Both the position numbers and the translations under genes were made by a program. Positions 33,901-43,540 of a stretch of DNA of 60,000 bases are shown here, one piece after another; position 1 is the stretch's first letter; every line of letters begins with the position of its first letter. A model generated the notes under the pieces. The model did not search any database and had not been told where the DNA came from. It saw only the letters and a list, made by a program, of their open reading frames with translations. The stretch lies in NCBI GenBank assembly GCA_002633005.1, contig NMRA01000078.1, positions 944,233 to 1,004,232 on the forward strand, read 5' to 3'. Source of the stretch: Phoronis australis. Its lineage: Eukaryota > Phoronida > Phoronidae.

Positions 33901-36900
33901 ATGTGTATTTATATGATGTTGACAACGGTCAGTGACAACTTTCATACGGATCGAACAACCAGTGTGTCCCATAGTTGCAATTTTAGTTTTTTACGCTTAC
34001 CTCTGTATCTTCGGAAGTCTTCAACATATTTTCATAAAATTTGGATCATAGGCATCTATTAGTGAGGTGAAACTATCCTCTCATTTTCAGATGGATTCGA
34101 CATAGTTTGCGCCACCTCGTGGCCATTTTTACTGTTTTCGAGTCTGTTTCTTGGCATCCACTCCTTTATCAACCAAACCGCTCAAAGGATGATTGTGAAA
34201 ATTGGCATGAAGAGGATGCCTGATGATGATTTTCCGACCACTTCAACTACTGTGGCGCCTCCTAGTGGCAGTTTTATTTTTTTTTTGTGCCCATGGCTGT
34301 ATCTCCTAAACAGTTTGCAGAATCTTTGCTAACTTTAACAAGTTTATTTATATGATTTTGACAACGAGCTACGACAACTTTCACACTGATCTGACTACCA
34401 GTGTCACCCCTAGTGGCAATTTTAGTTTTTTATGTTTACCTCTGTATATTAAAAGGTCCTCATTGGAGTTTCATGAAATCTGGAATATAGGCATGTATTG
34501 TTGCGGTTACGCTATCCTCCCATTTTCGTTTGAATTAGAGGTATTTTGCGCCACCTAGTTGTCATGTTTACTTTTTTCGAGTCTGTTTTTTGGCGTTCAC
34601 CCCTCTATCAACCAAACCATTCTAAGGATGATTTTGAAAATTGGCGTGTACTCAGTGTGAAGAGGACAGTTACACTGACAACTTCGGTTAGTGTGGCACC
34701 TCCTAGTGGTGGTTTTGTTTTGTTTTGTGGCCATAGCTGTATCTCCTAAACCCACTGTAGGATCTTTATTAAATTTAGTAAGTGTATTTATATGAAGCTA
34801 ACAATAGACGACTTTGAGGCGGACGCTGTGTCCCCTAGTGGCAATTTCATTTTTTCCGCTTTCCTTTGTTTCTCTGGAGTTCCTTGACAGATTATTATGA
34901 AGTTTGGTGAGTAGATTTCTATTAAAGAAGCGATGGCATGTTCCGTTTTCAGATGAATTGTTTAGGTTGCGCCATCTAGTGGCCATTTTTATGATAGAAA
35001 TGAATAACTCTAGAAGCACATCTTTTACAGTGCATTCGTGGGCGCATTTCAATGCTCTGCATTACTCTTGTCCTTTGTTCATCTGCAATGAAACCAGTCT
35101 GTTAACAAAAAGTTAAAAACAAAAATGACGTGGCGCAGCATGAAAACGTTTTCATAATAGGCAAATATCTTTCTCAGGTACGTCGTTTTTGTTTTCAACT
35201 TGTTGCTTTTTATTTGGCCAAAAAATAATCTCATTCAATTAACATGCGTTGGTTCAGCTTCACTCTAACTTTCTTTCTAGATTTGCCAAGAAGCAGACTT
35301 GTCAAGTATCCGTTGCTTCTGAAGAAAATTCAAGAAAAGGTAACACTTGGTCATTCTGCCATCACTTTGCAGAGACCTCTAGTGGTTGGTGTAGTTCTGA
35401 GACCTCTTGTGTTTGGTGTACAGTAGCTGTTAGATAATCCTCTTAACCCATGAGCGTACACAGGGTTTTTCCAGATTCTAGTATGCCCACTAGCCTTCTA
35501 GGAATTTAACCGAAATTCCTGTTTTAGACTGGCAAAAATCGGTGGCATCTGCTAAACCTTTGGGTCTTGGGAGCTCAGTAATATGTGTATGTTATCCTAA
35601 TTTTCATATTCTTTGGTAATGTGGAGGATTCAGGGATCTGTTCCACGAAAAGTGTCAGAAGACTTGGTCTTACCCTCCCACTTGACAGCTGCTGAATAAA
35701 GGTTTAGGCAACTGATAATGAGTGCATCAATGTCTTGAAATAATTTATAGAAACCATCTCGTCAACTAGCAGTTACGCGTATGTTTTTTCAGAGTCTTTA
35801 CTGTGGTGAGACTAAATTATTTTTCGTAAATGGCTGTGTGGTGCATAAGACCAAATTTCTATCTTAAGTCACTTTAATGAAACAGGTCCCAGAAAATGTT
35901 TACAATGCAAAACAACTTCACTACTTACATCAATCAAATAACTGCTTACTGCACAGTACTTCCGAGAAGCTTATGCCAACAATTTTGAGTGAACTCATGT
36001 TCTAAGAAATTTATAATTAGTTTAAACTGAAATTTCAGCCATCAGAAAAAAAGGGTTGTTAGTTGATGTTCACCTTCTCTTTATTATGTAAGTCGTGTGG
36101 ACGTTCTAGTTGTTTGTAATATAAATAAACCAGACTGTAATATGCAGGCATGCAAGTGTTATAATTTCTTGATTTTGTAGACTCCCGACAACTTGTTTGA
36201 GAAGAGACTGCTTGATGAATCCATTCAGATCATTGAGGGGATTGTGAATAAGGTTGATCAAAAAACAGGAGAGTCCAAGTGTAACTTCACTAAGGGACGG
36301 TTAGAGTACCTTGAAGACAGACAGAGAAGTGAGCTGATTGACAGCTCGCGGGTCTTGCTGTGTGAGGGCGTGTTACGAAACAATAGAGGAACGGTATGTT
36401 GTTTGATCTGCGGGTATATTCAGGTGTGCTGGTATCTTCTGAGGTTGGAGAGACCAAGTAAAGTCATGCTAATGCAGTGCAAGATCTCACTAGGGTTTTG
36501 TGAGTAAGCTGTGGCACTCACTCCTCTGGGACCATGAAGTAAATATTGTCCATGCATTAAAGATGCCTGGAACATAATAAACGGACTGAAACTGGTTCTC
36601 TTCCACTCAAAACAGAATTCAACCTGCTCACCAGGTATTTTAGGGTTTGTTCATAAATATTTTTAATGTCTGTTGATATCAAAGCATTTTCTTATAGCTT
36701 CAAATTTCAAAAACATGATCTGTCAACTGCTCGCCACTTTGGCGATTTTTCTCCCACAAGACAAAGCATGTCCCCTTATTTGATATGGCAAGACAGATAT
36801 AACACGTTTCTCTTATATGGAAAATGTGACCTTTGACCTCAAGCGACTTCAAGCAACTGACTGTGAACACATGCGCGCATTTTTAATAAGTGGGAGGGAG

Positions 36901-39863
36901 ATTAGAAACTCTGTAGTAACCACAGAGTTTTTCCTTTGTGGCTATTCCAAAAATCGTAAATTTTGTGATTTTTCTGGAAATTCCCTCACAGGAGGAAGAG
37001 AATTACTCCATACTTGACATTGCGAGATAGTACTTTTTTCAGGGATTGTTTAAAAGATTTTTGACAAGCTTTCGGGTTCCATGTCTCTTAAAAATGAAAT
37101 GAGATAGTTTGGTAAAAATTTGTGGAAAAGACATAAACAATTTCACACGATGGCTTAAAAGAGCCCTAATTACTCGAGCCCTCTAGCTCAAGTTCCTCTG
37201 GCTATACCGGGGATTTCCAAAAGAGCCCAGCTGTGACTTTCTGTCTAAAAAGAGCCCTCATCATAGTCTTTCGGGGAAAAAGTGGCCAGACTCTTTGGGG
37301 GAACTTGTACTGCCACCTGCAGGTCCATCAGTCAGTCATGGGCTTTTGTGGTATATGCTGTAAGAGGAAATTTTCAGTGTCGACAGCTTGGCTTCAATAG
37401 AAGAAGTCAGACGATGCGTCTTTTGACATGAGATAAACTTGGACTATTTCAGCATCTTTTCAAGATCAAAAGTTGAAAAAAATACTGACATCTTGTATTC
37501 ATCTTCCGCATCTACAAGACTTACGATATCCCAAAAAAGCCCAATATCCTTGGTAAATCTGTGCTTTGGTAAGGATAATGGCTTGACAATGTGTCCTGGA
37601 AAACATAAAAAATATAGTATTTTTGGAAAAAAAAGGAAGCCCTGTAAGCTCGCAACATGATTTACCCAACACTAGCAAATAGCAAAACACCAGTCTGTCG
37701 CAACTCCATCACAACTCTTACCTTTTCCATTGACTCCTCTCTGGTAGTGACATCGGAGTTTCCGCAGGTTCTAGGGATTAGACACCAGGTTGCAAAATTA
37801 ATGAACACTCTCCATTGAATACCTGTTTTGCATGTCGCAAGCTCTAGTAGTTACTCCTGCTGGAGTCGAATTAATCTTTCCCATTGCGGGGGAGTTGTAA
37901 AACAAGGCTTGGAATTTTCCTCTTTTAAGAGGATTTTCAGTTTTCTCTTTTTGTGGGCACTTTTCAACGCTCTGCGTTGCTCATGTTTCAGAAGTTGAAC
38001 GTGTTCCTCTTTGAGAGCGTGCTGGTGCTTACGAGACCAGCGTCACGTAACGGCGAACTTCGCCACCAGGTATACCGCGAGCCCATCCCAGCCAGCGAGC
38101 TTGTGGTTGAAGATCTGAAGGATGGGCAGGCAAAGAAGGGGTCCTTCAGAAATGCCTTCTCACAGGGAAATGCAGGTGGGTGTCTGTTGGCAGGGAACTG
38201 CATCCTGTACGTTTGTGGTGTTGAAGCCCCACACAGTGGCATTTTGAAACACAGTCTCTCTTTATTGTAACAGGAAGGGAGTGGAGGCAATATTTGGAAA
38301 AAATTTGAACTTTTCTGGCAAAGTTATAACGTAAAAATTTTATGCAAATGCGGTAATTAATTAGTTGATGTCTTTCACTTACGTGACATCGTCCATTTTC
38401 AAATTGAATGCAAATAAGTGATGGAAGTATGTAAGTAATAATTTTCTGCTATCACGGCTAAATATTGAAAGTTTAATAAACTTGGCAGTCTCACCGAATA
38501 CCATTCGGCTTGATCACAATAAATTTGACAGATGGCACATCGTGTTGCGGTGAGAATACGTAATACCATTATTTACCACTAGGAGTTTATCATTGGAGTG
38601 TCACAGCGTGAATTTTACCTCATCTCTCTTCATATTGGTCAGAGATTTCCTGCATGCTTTCAATTTTTGGCTGTGATAGAAGATCATTATTGCTTACATG
38701 AACCTTACTGGCCACTGGAACCTATTTAGTGAAGCAATGTGGTTAAGTTTGTGCTTTTTGGGTAAAAGGGACATTTCCTTTTTACTCACTGGCTTGAACA
38801 CAAATGTAAACGAAATTACCTTGTCCCACTAAACACGACAAAAAAAACATTTCCGTACAATGAGAGAAAATGATTTTTGCCCTAACAAATGTACCATTCA
38901 GGGCATTGTCATGTTGAAACAAAATAATGTTTACAGGGTTGGCCAACTCTTCTCAAGGTTCAAGCTTCATTTAGATCCGGCTAAAAAGCAAAAGTCAAAT
39001 TGGGCATTTTACTCTCATCACATCGATCTCGTAATATTCCTTACTGTGAAAGGATTATGTTTTCATTACCAATCCAAGTCACAGGCTAAACCTACATGTA
39101 CCATTTTCGAATTGCAATTTTAGAGTTGGCCAACCACGAAATGTTATTCGTTTTCTTGAGTCGGTTTTATTGTACTTTTTGGTAACTGAAAGAGACTAGC
39201 ATCACGCATGACGTTAAGGAACAGAATAAAAGGTTTTGTACGACTGTCGTTGTTTTATCCAGCTGAAGGTGAAATACAGCTGTAAGTTATGTACCATCAG
39301 ATGCAAGCGATGTTGATCTCTCGACTAATTTTGATGGCAAATCCACTGCTTGGCAAAAATGCCGCTCAACAATATGGCATATTCTGCGCTCCTATTTCGG
39401 TATTTTTACTAGTAAAGTGTGATTGTTGACTGATGTGACCAAAAATAAATGATTATCCGCTTCACACCAGTTCAAAGAATTCGAGTGAAGTCAATTTCCT
39501 ATATCGAGCCCTGAAATACTAACATAGCTATGTGCTTTTGAAACTTGTTTGGCAGGTATAATATCCTGTTTCACATTTCTAATGTTGTGGCTGCTAGGAG
39601 AAAGAAACACTCCAAGTGAAGCATCGAACTCTCCAAACTAGTGGTGTTTCATTTTAGGCAAGAACATGTTCAAAGTGTCGTTCTACCACCCTAAAGATGG
39701 TCAATCGCACACCCTTCAGGCCAATGATGAACACGACAAGAAACAATGGCTCCAATGTCTGCGCTCCGTCGAGAGCAGTCAGTCTAGACTGTCTCCCCCT
39801 CTACAGCCCATTGTCCTAACCAATGATCCTTGCGAGCCCCTGGATTGTGAGTCTGATGCCTGA
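21865..39863 (+). CDS. NET1/ARHGEF3-like Rho guanine nucleotide exchange factor
   Basis: Twelve exons join into 507 residues with every phase consistent: 21865-21914, 22728-22803, 26348-26413, 27429-27524, 28810-29052, 29874-29970, 30910-30986, 32384-32540, 35281-35339, 36181-36393, 37992-38175 and 39658-39863. Family members activate RhoA by DH-catalysed nucleotide exchange. Residues 1-135 are basic and Ser-rich, with nuclear-signal-like clusters (MKRRDSS, RKRKRKVDDD, EPSKKRR, SKRPRP), as in vertebrate NET1, which is held in the nucleus. The DH domain spans about 150-335 (REVQRQEAIHEL, LDLWNFLDLPRSRLVKYPLL) and the PH domain about 335-480 (SSRVLLCEGVLRNNRG, FLFESVLVLTRP, SHTLQANDEHDKKQWLQCL). 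It is a single homologue of the vertebrate NET1 and ARHGEF3 pair. The tail after PH is only about 25 residues and lacks the C-terminal PDZ-binding motif of vertebrate NET1. Confidence 0.95.
22464..22630 (+). CDS. Candidate alternative first exon of the NET1-like gene
   Basis: An open frame starting MGMGQRMAETGGKTDVTRPG and ending TYLNMK with AG (phase 2) before a perfect AAAAG/GTAAGT donor. An in-frame stop lies just upstream of the first ATG. It joins exon 2 in frame through either acceptor (22713 or 22728) and would give 546 or 551 residues. Vertebrate NET1 also has isoforms from alternative first exons. It could instead be a chance frame with a good donor. Confidence 0.5.
22728..22803 (+). 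CDS. NET1-like exon 2
   Basis: Encodes ESPMMSPRPMKRRDSSASLM and FSLSG, ending in phase 0 at GTAAGT. A second acceptor (TTTAATTTAG) lies 15 bases upstream, so exon 2 can begin at 22713 and add five residues (FKSCR) in some transcripts. Confidence 0.88.
23421..23652. repeat. Inverted-repeat element, family G
   Basis: Ends GCGCTAAAATCTCCAATTTT and CCAAAATTGGAGAGAATTC. The interior matches 554-786 (AGATGGC..., CATTCAAGTTCT, TTTATTTTTGTC). Confidence 0.7.
24078..24285. mobile_element. Dispersed repeat, family B, reversed
   Basis: From AAGGCCCTAAGAGCC to AAATAGCCCCTG, with the shared core GGCACCTTTCCCCTCAGGTG. Confidence 0.65.
25745..25806 (+). repeat. tRNA-like fragment
   Basis: CGACTCAGTGGTACC resembles an A box and GTGGGTTCTATTCTGG a decayed B box. 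Too degraded for a gene. Confidence 0.3.
26199..26265. repeat. 34-base direct repeat, 2 copies
   Basis: Two units with TCTGTAAT, then GTCAATCATGCCTCCCAGTG, ending about 80 bases before exon 3. Confidence 0.85.
26348..26413 (+). CDS. NET1-like exon 3, nuclear signal
   Basis: A 22-codon exon RKRKRKVDDDALSVQSLDFN and IQ, phase 0 at both ends. It matches the conserved basic-acidic segment in the long form of vertebrate NET1. Being a whole number of codons, it could be skipped without a frame change, which would remove a nuclear signal. Confidence 0.93.
27100..27392. repeat. Inverted-repeat element, family G
   Basis: Left end TGGTAAAAATTCTCAAATTT, right end AAATTGGAGATTTTTTTACC. Several AATTTGGGAC-like motifs recur inside, suggesting internal duplication. 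Confidence 0.65.
27429..27524 (+). CDS. NET1-like exon 4
   Basis: EPSKKRRASIARISSITNLL then SPSAKKVGRAIQ, 32 codons, phase 0 at both ends. The EPS-K-R...T-L-N-L-SP pattern is shared by NET1 and ARHGEF3, so this exon anchors the family call. Confidence 0.95.
28810..29052 (+). CDS. NET1-like exon 5, linker and start of DH
   Basis: A Ser/Thr-Pro and Arg-rich linker (PSPAKPCTPARRTTPSKRPR) leads to WHEMAPPDVLTKMEKREVQR, the first DH helix. The exon ends ATGGTAAAACAG before GTATAG, and this donor is repeated downstream in a 19-base tandem array. Confidence 0.95.
29050..29144. repeat. 19-base minisatellite containing a splice donor
   Basis: Five units of CAGGTATAGACACACCTGG or close variants start at 29050, 29069, 29088, 29107 and 29126. 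The first CAG closes exon 5 and the following GTATAG is its donor. Units 3 and 4 carry the same CAG/GTATAG. Confidence 0.92.
29874..29970 (+). CDS. NET1-like exon 6
   Basis: LYYDSMSTLNLMTIEELQEI then FGIVETLVPIHE, leaving phase 1 at GTAGGC. It corresponds to the DH segment LSIM--EEL--IFG that follows the first helix in the family. Confidence 0.95.
30246..30330. mobile_element. Palindromic MITE, family A, diverged copy
   Basis: GAGAACCAGTTTGGTG on the left and GAGAAAACAGGTTCTCAAAA on the right. The outer ends are less well kept than in other copies. Confidence 0.6.
30910..30986 (+). CDS. NET1-like exon 7
   Basis: CVDKINSLRRTDQSIDCIAQ then VLIDW, ending in phase 0 at GTGAGT. The exon end and donor are partly re-copied downstream (30975 to about 31075). 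Confidence 0.92.
30975..31075. repeat. Local tandem copies of the exon 7 donor region
   Basis: CATAGACTGG/GTGAGTTCAT at the exon end is followed by CATAGACTGGGAGAGTTCAT and CATAGACTTGGGTGAGTTGC, each about 24-25 bases on, then a decayed AAGTGCTAGTAGACTTGAG. The third unit keeps a usable GTGAGT. Confidence 0.85.
31311..31387 (-). repeat. tRNA-like fragment
   Basis: On the minus strand: GTGTAGCCTAGTGGGATAAA at the A box and GTGGACTCAAGTCCCAC at the B box. The overall length is near that of a tRNA, but a clean acceptor stem is not evident. Confidence 0.4.
31462..31959 (+). mobile_element. CAGGGCTTG-ended DNA transposon relic (hAT-like ends)
   Basis: 498 bases with perfect 9-base inverted ends CAGGGCTTG and CAAGCCCTG, flanked by direct repeats TAAATT (31456-31461 and 31960-31965). 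The CAGGG ends resemble hAT elements, although those usually have 8-base duplications. The interior has a GC-rich part with a short frame starting MAARVIVKRGDKYYRSAAKF that ends after 37 residues. Confidence 0.85.
32384..32540 (+). CDS. NET1-like exon 8, DH core
   Basis: LPCLECYIEYCANQVYAKAL, then KKKEDPKVVDFLQRC and KFSRKLDLWNFL. Very close to the family consensus for the central DH helices. Leaves phase 1 at GTAAGC. Confidence 0.97.
33150..33200 (-). repeat. Possible tRNA-like fragment
   Basis: The minus strand shows AAGTACTGGACTAACAGCTG and GTAATGAGTTCAAAACCCC, like anticodon and T arms. No clear D arm is visible. Confidence 0.25.
33395..35060. repeat. Nested tandem repeat, about 145-base monomers in 430-440-base trimers
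   Basis: CTGTATCTCCTAAA recurs near 33434, 33880, 34298 and 34737, giving a period of about 420-445 bases. Within this, a CTAGTGGC-like motif recurs near 33690, 33852, 33965, 34112, 34257, 34404, 34550, 34698, 34831 and 34970, mostly 133-148 apart. The three monomer types share T-runs after the motif and a later CATAAAATTTGG-like part. Wholly inside intron 8. Confidence 0.85.
35281..35339 (+). CDS. NET1-like exon 9, DH conserved region 3
   Basis: LPRSRLVKYPLLLKKIQEK, the most conserved DH motif, which contacts the Rho GTPase switch region in known DH structures. The acceptor is TTCTTTCTAG and the donor GTAACA, a weaker form. Confidence 0.96.
36181..36393 (+). CDS. NET1-like exon 10, DH to PH junction
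   Basis: TPDNLFEKRLLDESIQIIEG through KTGESKC and LEYLEDRQRSELIDSSRVLL to GVLRNNRGT. It holds the last DH helix and the first PH strand. Phase 0 at both ends. Confidence 0.96.
37910..37991. repeat. Repeat-derived sequence forming the exon 11 acceptor region
   Basis: CTTGGAATTTTCCTCTTTTA and AGAGGATTTTCAGTTTTCTC match family E. The following GTGGGCACTTTTCAACGCTC resembles GTGGGCGCATTTCAATGCTC at 35039. The exon 11 AG ends this segment. Confidence 0.55.
37992..38175 (+). CDS. NET1-like exon 11, PH domain
   Basis: KLNVFLFESVLVLTRPASRN, YREPIPASELVVEDLKDG and KKGSFRNAFSQGNA. These are the middle PH strands, closely matching both vertebrate homologues. Leaves phase 1 at GTGGGT. Confidence 0.96.
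38985..39140. repeat. Relative of the 55389 foldback element
   Basis: TTGGGCATTTTACTCTCATC, then AATATTCCTTACTGTGAAAGG and GAATTGCAATTTTAGAGTTG. Each has a near match in the left half of 55389-55651. Confidence 0.55.
39658..39863 (+). CDS. NET1-like exon 12, end of PH and short tail
   Basis: KNMFKVSFYHPKDGQSHTLQ, then the PH C-terminal helix KKQWLQCLRSVES and a short acidic tail to TGA at 39861-39863. Vertebrate relatives have about 60-100 more residues. Either this protein is naturally short or another isoform splices out of this exon to a more distal one. Confidence 0.94.
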
Positions 39864-40040
39864 GACAGTCGCGCTATGGACCGTACAAACAAACCGTTCC
39901 ATCTTACCATCGCCTGCTGATCATAAATTTTCCAGTATGTGTCAGGGAGTAGTGTTTATTCATTTTAATTGCACTTCACACAGGGTCTCTCCTAGAGACT
40001 GGTCTTTGTTAGAGTTCCAGCGTTGATTAATTTGGTTAAA

Positions 40041-40046
40041 ATTAAA
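40041..40046 (+). terminator. Possible poly(A) signal of the NET1-like gene
   Basis: ATTAAA 177 bases after the stop codon. A weak variant; another ATTAAA occurs near 41171, so the true 3' end is uncertain. Confidence 0.2.
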
Positions 40047-41342
40047 GTCACGATCAATTTAAAAATCGCTGCTATGAGGCGTCAGATGTGTGTATTGGAG
40101 AACCGGCTGATTTTGGAGATGTGGTATTTCTTTATTCCAACGTGCCTAATCCCCTGATTTCTAAGGGAAAACCAGCTTCTATAAGAATAGCTACGGTGTA
40201 ACAATGACTGTCTCACTCTGTTTAGTTAAAGGATTTTCAGTGCGTCAATAATCCTGGGGAAACAATGCCAGTGATCACATTTCAGTTATCCATCCGTGTA
40301 AACATTTAGAGTGGCGTCAGCCCGATTGTGGGGTGGCATTCAATGGCTTTTTGACAAGTTAAACTAAAAACGAGAGTGGCGTGGTTGTCATGCCTCGACG
40401 TCTGGCATTGTATACGGGATGTAGTGTTAGATCTAATTAACATCTGCCATTGTTTTGGGCCAAGTTAGATGAATTTTGACAATGAGGTGTTGAGCGTGAC
40501 GTGTGGTTAACGGGAATTGGCTACTCATACTTAAGGGATTTATTAATTTTTTTCGTACTCATAAGATATGTCGCCATTATAATGATTATTCCATTTTGAA
40601 CAATTTACAATTTCATTCCATATTGAAATGTCCTTGCCATAAGCGTTTATTGCGACAATGATCTCTTTTTGGTACATGTATATATATAGATTGATAGTTG
40701 GAGGCGTGCTATGAGACTGCTCTCCATAGGTCCCACACGAGACCACAATGATGGGTATTGACAGTGTTGGTTTGGGGCCAACTAAGTAATAGAAACACCA
40801 GCACAGTTGTTAACATTCTGTATTGACATTTTGATGAAGTTCTATTCATCATCCTCGAGGAGTATATCAAACCACAAACATCAGGTCACAAGTAACAAAA
40901 TCAACTGAACTACAATTCACCTATAACACAGTCACATGCAGAGGTCAAAGCTATGTCCAAAGGTGAGGTCAAAGTTGAATGGTTCATGATAAACCATTGT
41001 GTGTCAGACTGAATGTGTTTCTACACTCCCAAAGTAGAAGAGTGGAATTCCAGATAATTCTGTTTATAAATGAACAATGACTAATATGGCTTTATGTCAT
41101 CAATGTACTAAGAACAAACAGGAGTTACACCATCACGGTAGTTGAACAATGTTTTACTTAGCTTTATATGTATATTAAAAATCAAAGTCCATCTGGTCAG
41201 TTTCGTCGCGTGGCATGGTGTCTGAATGTGGCTGTATTGAAAGGGCTTGGGTGTTTAAGAAACTTATCTGGTCTGAATTATCTGTGTCAAATTTTATGCA
41301 CATTTTGAATTGACTCTAATACTTGCTAGCTGGACAACTCTC

Positions 41343-41590
41343 AGAGCATGGAATTTTCCCCCTTTTAAGGAAATTTCCTCTTTTTTTAGTTTCAATTTCC
41401 TAGTTTGATTTCCAGTTTTCTCTTTTTTGTCTCTTTTTATCATTATTTTGACTTTATTCATGTAAAAACTCTTGTTTCTGTTAAATTTTAAAACCCAAAA
41501 ATATTTCAATCACACAAGCATATTTATTTGTGGAACCATACATCACCTGCAAAAATTTCCTCTTCTTTGTCATTGGTCATTCCAAGTCCA
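41343..41590 (+). mobile_element. Family E transposon relic
   Basis: From AGCATGGAATTTTCC to TTTGTCATTGGTCATTCCAAGTCC, with CTCTTTTTATCATTATTTTG inside. Its right end matches that of the CAGGGCTTG element (31462-31959), so the two belong to one larger group. Confidence 0.65.
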
Positions 41591-43033
41591 GACCTCTTAA
41601 CAAATATAGGTCCAAGCATGTTCTCAGAATACTGCCCCAGGTTACAACTGTTTGGTCACTTTAAGTATCGCCTCGTATCGTGCTCTTTGTACAGTGGTGA
41701 TATGTTATCATATCATAAGTCAACATGAGTTTGAAGATTCCAATAATAATGTCTATGAATAATTTGTTAAACTGTACTTATGTTTTACCGCTTATTTATT
41801 TTATCGTAGATTAGTTGCTTTTGTATATTTGTTATTTTATCCAATATTATTTAATTTTGCTGTACGATAAATTTGTGCACAACTATTCTGTTATGTCTTT
41901 ATAATTTAGTTTATCTACACACAAGTTATACTGTGTGAGTGAGTATGTGTCTGTATTGGCTGTGACCCATGTATCCTGTTGTTGGACGTTTGTGTAGTGT
42001 ATGGCATGGCAGGTCTGGTGCTTAGTATTTTCACCATACCTGAATCTGTGTCCCACTTGTCAGAAAAGGGATCATATCACATTCAAGGAGTAGTGATTAT
42101 CAAAACTGCATTTTCTCTTTAGCTAAAAATCTGGCCACATATCCCAACAAAATGTCTCGAAACTGTTCGCATGGTTGGGCTTCATTTCCTTTTGGATTAT
42201 TCAGAGAATTTAAGAGTCAAAAAATGTTTTATAAAAAATGTAGCAGTTGCTAGCCTTTCTTAAGTTTAACCCCTACTCTTTAGTCATAGGTCAACTTTCG
42301 TGTCCAAGTGAATGTTGACACCAAAGCCATGACAAGTTGATATTTGCGTAAGGTCTCTTAGCTGTAGCTTCATTAGATTATGGTATTGGATAATCCAACT
42401 TTGCCTAATAAGCAATGTAACTTTATGTGTAAAGTGGAATTGAGGAGCAGCTTTGAAAAAATCTTTAAGATATTTTAGTTAATATTCGACACATGGGTCA
42501 AAACGTAAGTCACCGAAATACTGACAATGCATGTCCGATTGTTTAAGAACACATACTGTGCCAAGGTCGTAAAGAATTTAATATGGTGGAAGATTCTTTG
42601 ACCATACAGAACTCTGCCTCAAAGTTAGTATGTTGTTCTATGAAGAATTCATTAACCTTGAGGCAAAGAATTTCCAACACAGAATTAAACAGTCACTAGA
42701 ATGTAATTATATAAAATTTGTAAGGCCAACATGGCAGTAAAATACCCCCCAACACCCACTTTGGCACTGGTTTTTATAAAGATGCTTTTAACTTGGAGAT
42801 CAGTTGATATTTTCTGTGTATAGTTATAAGTACTGATTAGATAATCCATAAATCTGCACCATGTGCTGATCTTTGTGACCTCAATACAAACGGATATAAC
42901 ATCACAAACTGTTGTTTTATTCTATCATATTCTGTTTCTTACTAGTCATTCAAGATAACATATGAGCATTATCGCTAGAAATTTTCATTGGCTTTTTACT
43001 GACTTCTTCCTGGCTTGAAATGTATAACATTCT

Positions 43034-43180
43034 GTGCCCAGTTCCACAAAAGTTACACACCGCATAGCAACAGTGATGTCACATTCTTACGCGCCACGTT
43101 TTTATCGTTGAACAATGCACCTGGTGCAACAATAAAACTTATCCAGCGGATAACTTTTGAAGTTTTATGCAACACAGCCC
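43034..43180 (+). mobile_element. Family C short inverted-ended element
   Basis: About 147 bases, from GTGCCCAGTTCCACAAAAGT to AGTTTTATGCAACACAGCCC. The ends are imperfect inverted repeats (GGGCNNAGTTGCATAAA type). Two head-to-head copies occur at 56664-56934. Confidence 0.75.
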
Positions 43181-43321
43181 TTATGAATTTATTTACCTAT
43201 CTTTTGTTTTATGCATTCTTCGTGGTGAATATACAAGGTGCGTGATGAAAACTATTTGCCGTGTATACATATCCTTCAAAAATAATGATCCCAAAGTTAT
43301 AGTTTTCTAGTTTTTCACAAA

Positions 43322-43540
43322 GCATTGAATTTTCCTCTTTTAAGAGGATTTTCTCTTTTTTGCTTTCGATTTCCTCCTTGTCTCTTTCTATTCTTATTTT
43401 GACTTTATTCGTGCAAAAACGATTATTTCACTTAGGTCTACAACACAAAAACATTTCTGTCACACAATCCTATTTATTTGTGGAAAGAAAAACACTTGAA
43501 ATTTTTTCTTCTTTTTTGTCATTGGTCATTCAAGACGTTT
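43322..43540 (+). mobile_element. Family E transposon relic
   Basis: AAGCATTGAATTTTCCTCTT through to TTTTGTCATTGGTCATTC. It parallels 41343-41590, with scattered differences. Confidence 0.65.

Larger units (their letters stand above)
32541..35280. other. NET1-like intron 8
   Basis: Dominated by the nested repeat (33395-35060); a possible tRNA-like relic at 33150. No coding signal beyond short repeat-derived frames. Confidence 0.6.
35340..39657. other. NET1-like introns 9 to 11
   Basis: Apart from exons 10 and 11: an end of family E (37910-37955) immediately before the exon 11 acceptor, and a repeat at about 38985-39140 related to the foldback at 55389. Otherwise AT-rich unique sequence. Confidence 0.5.
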
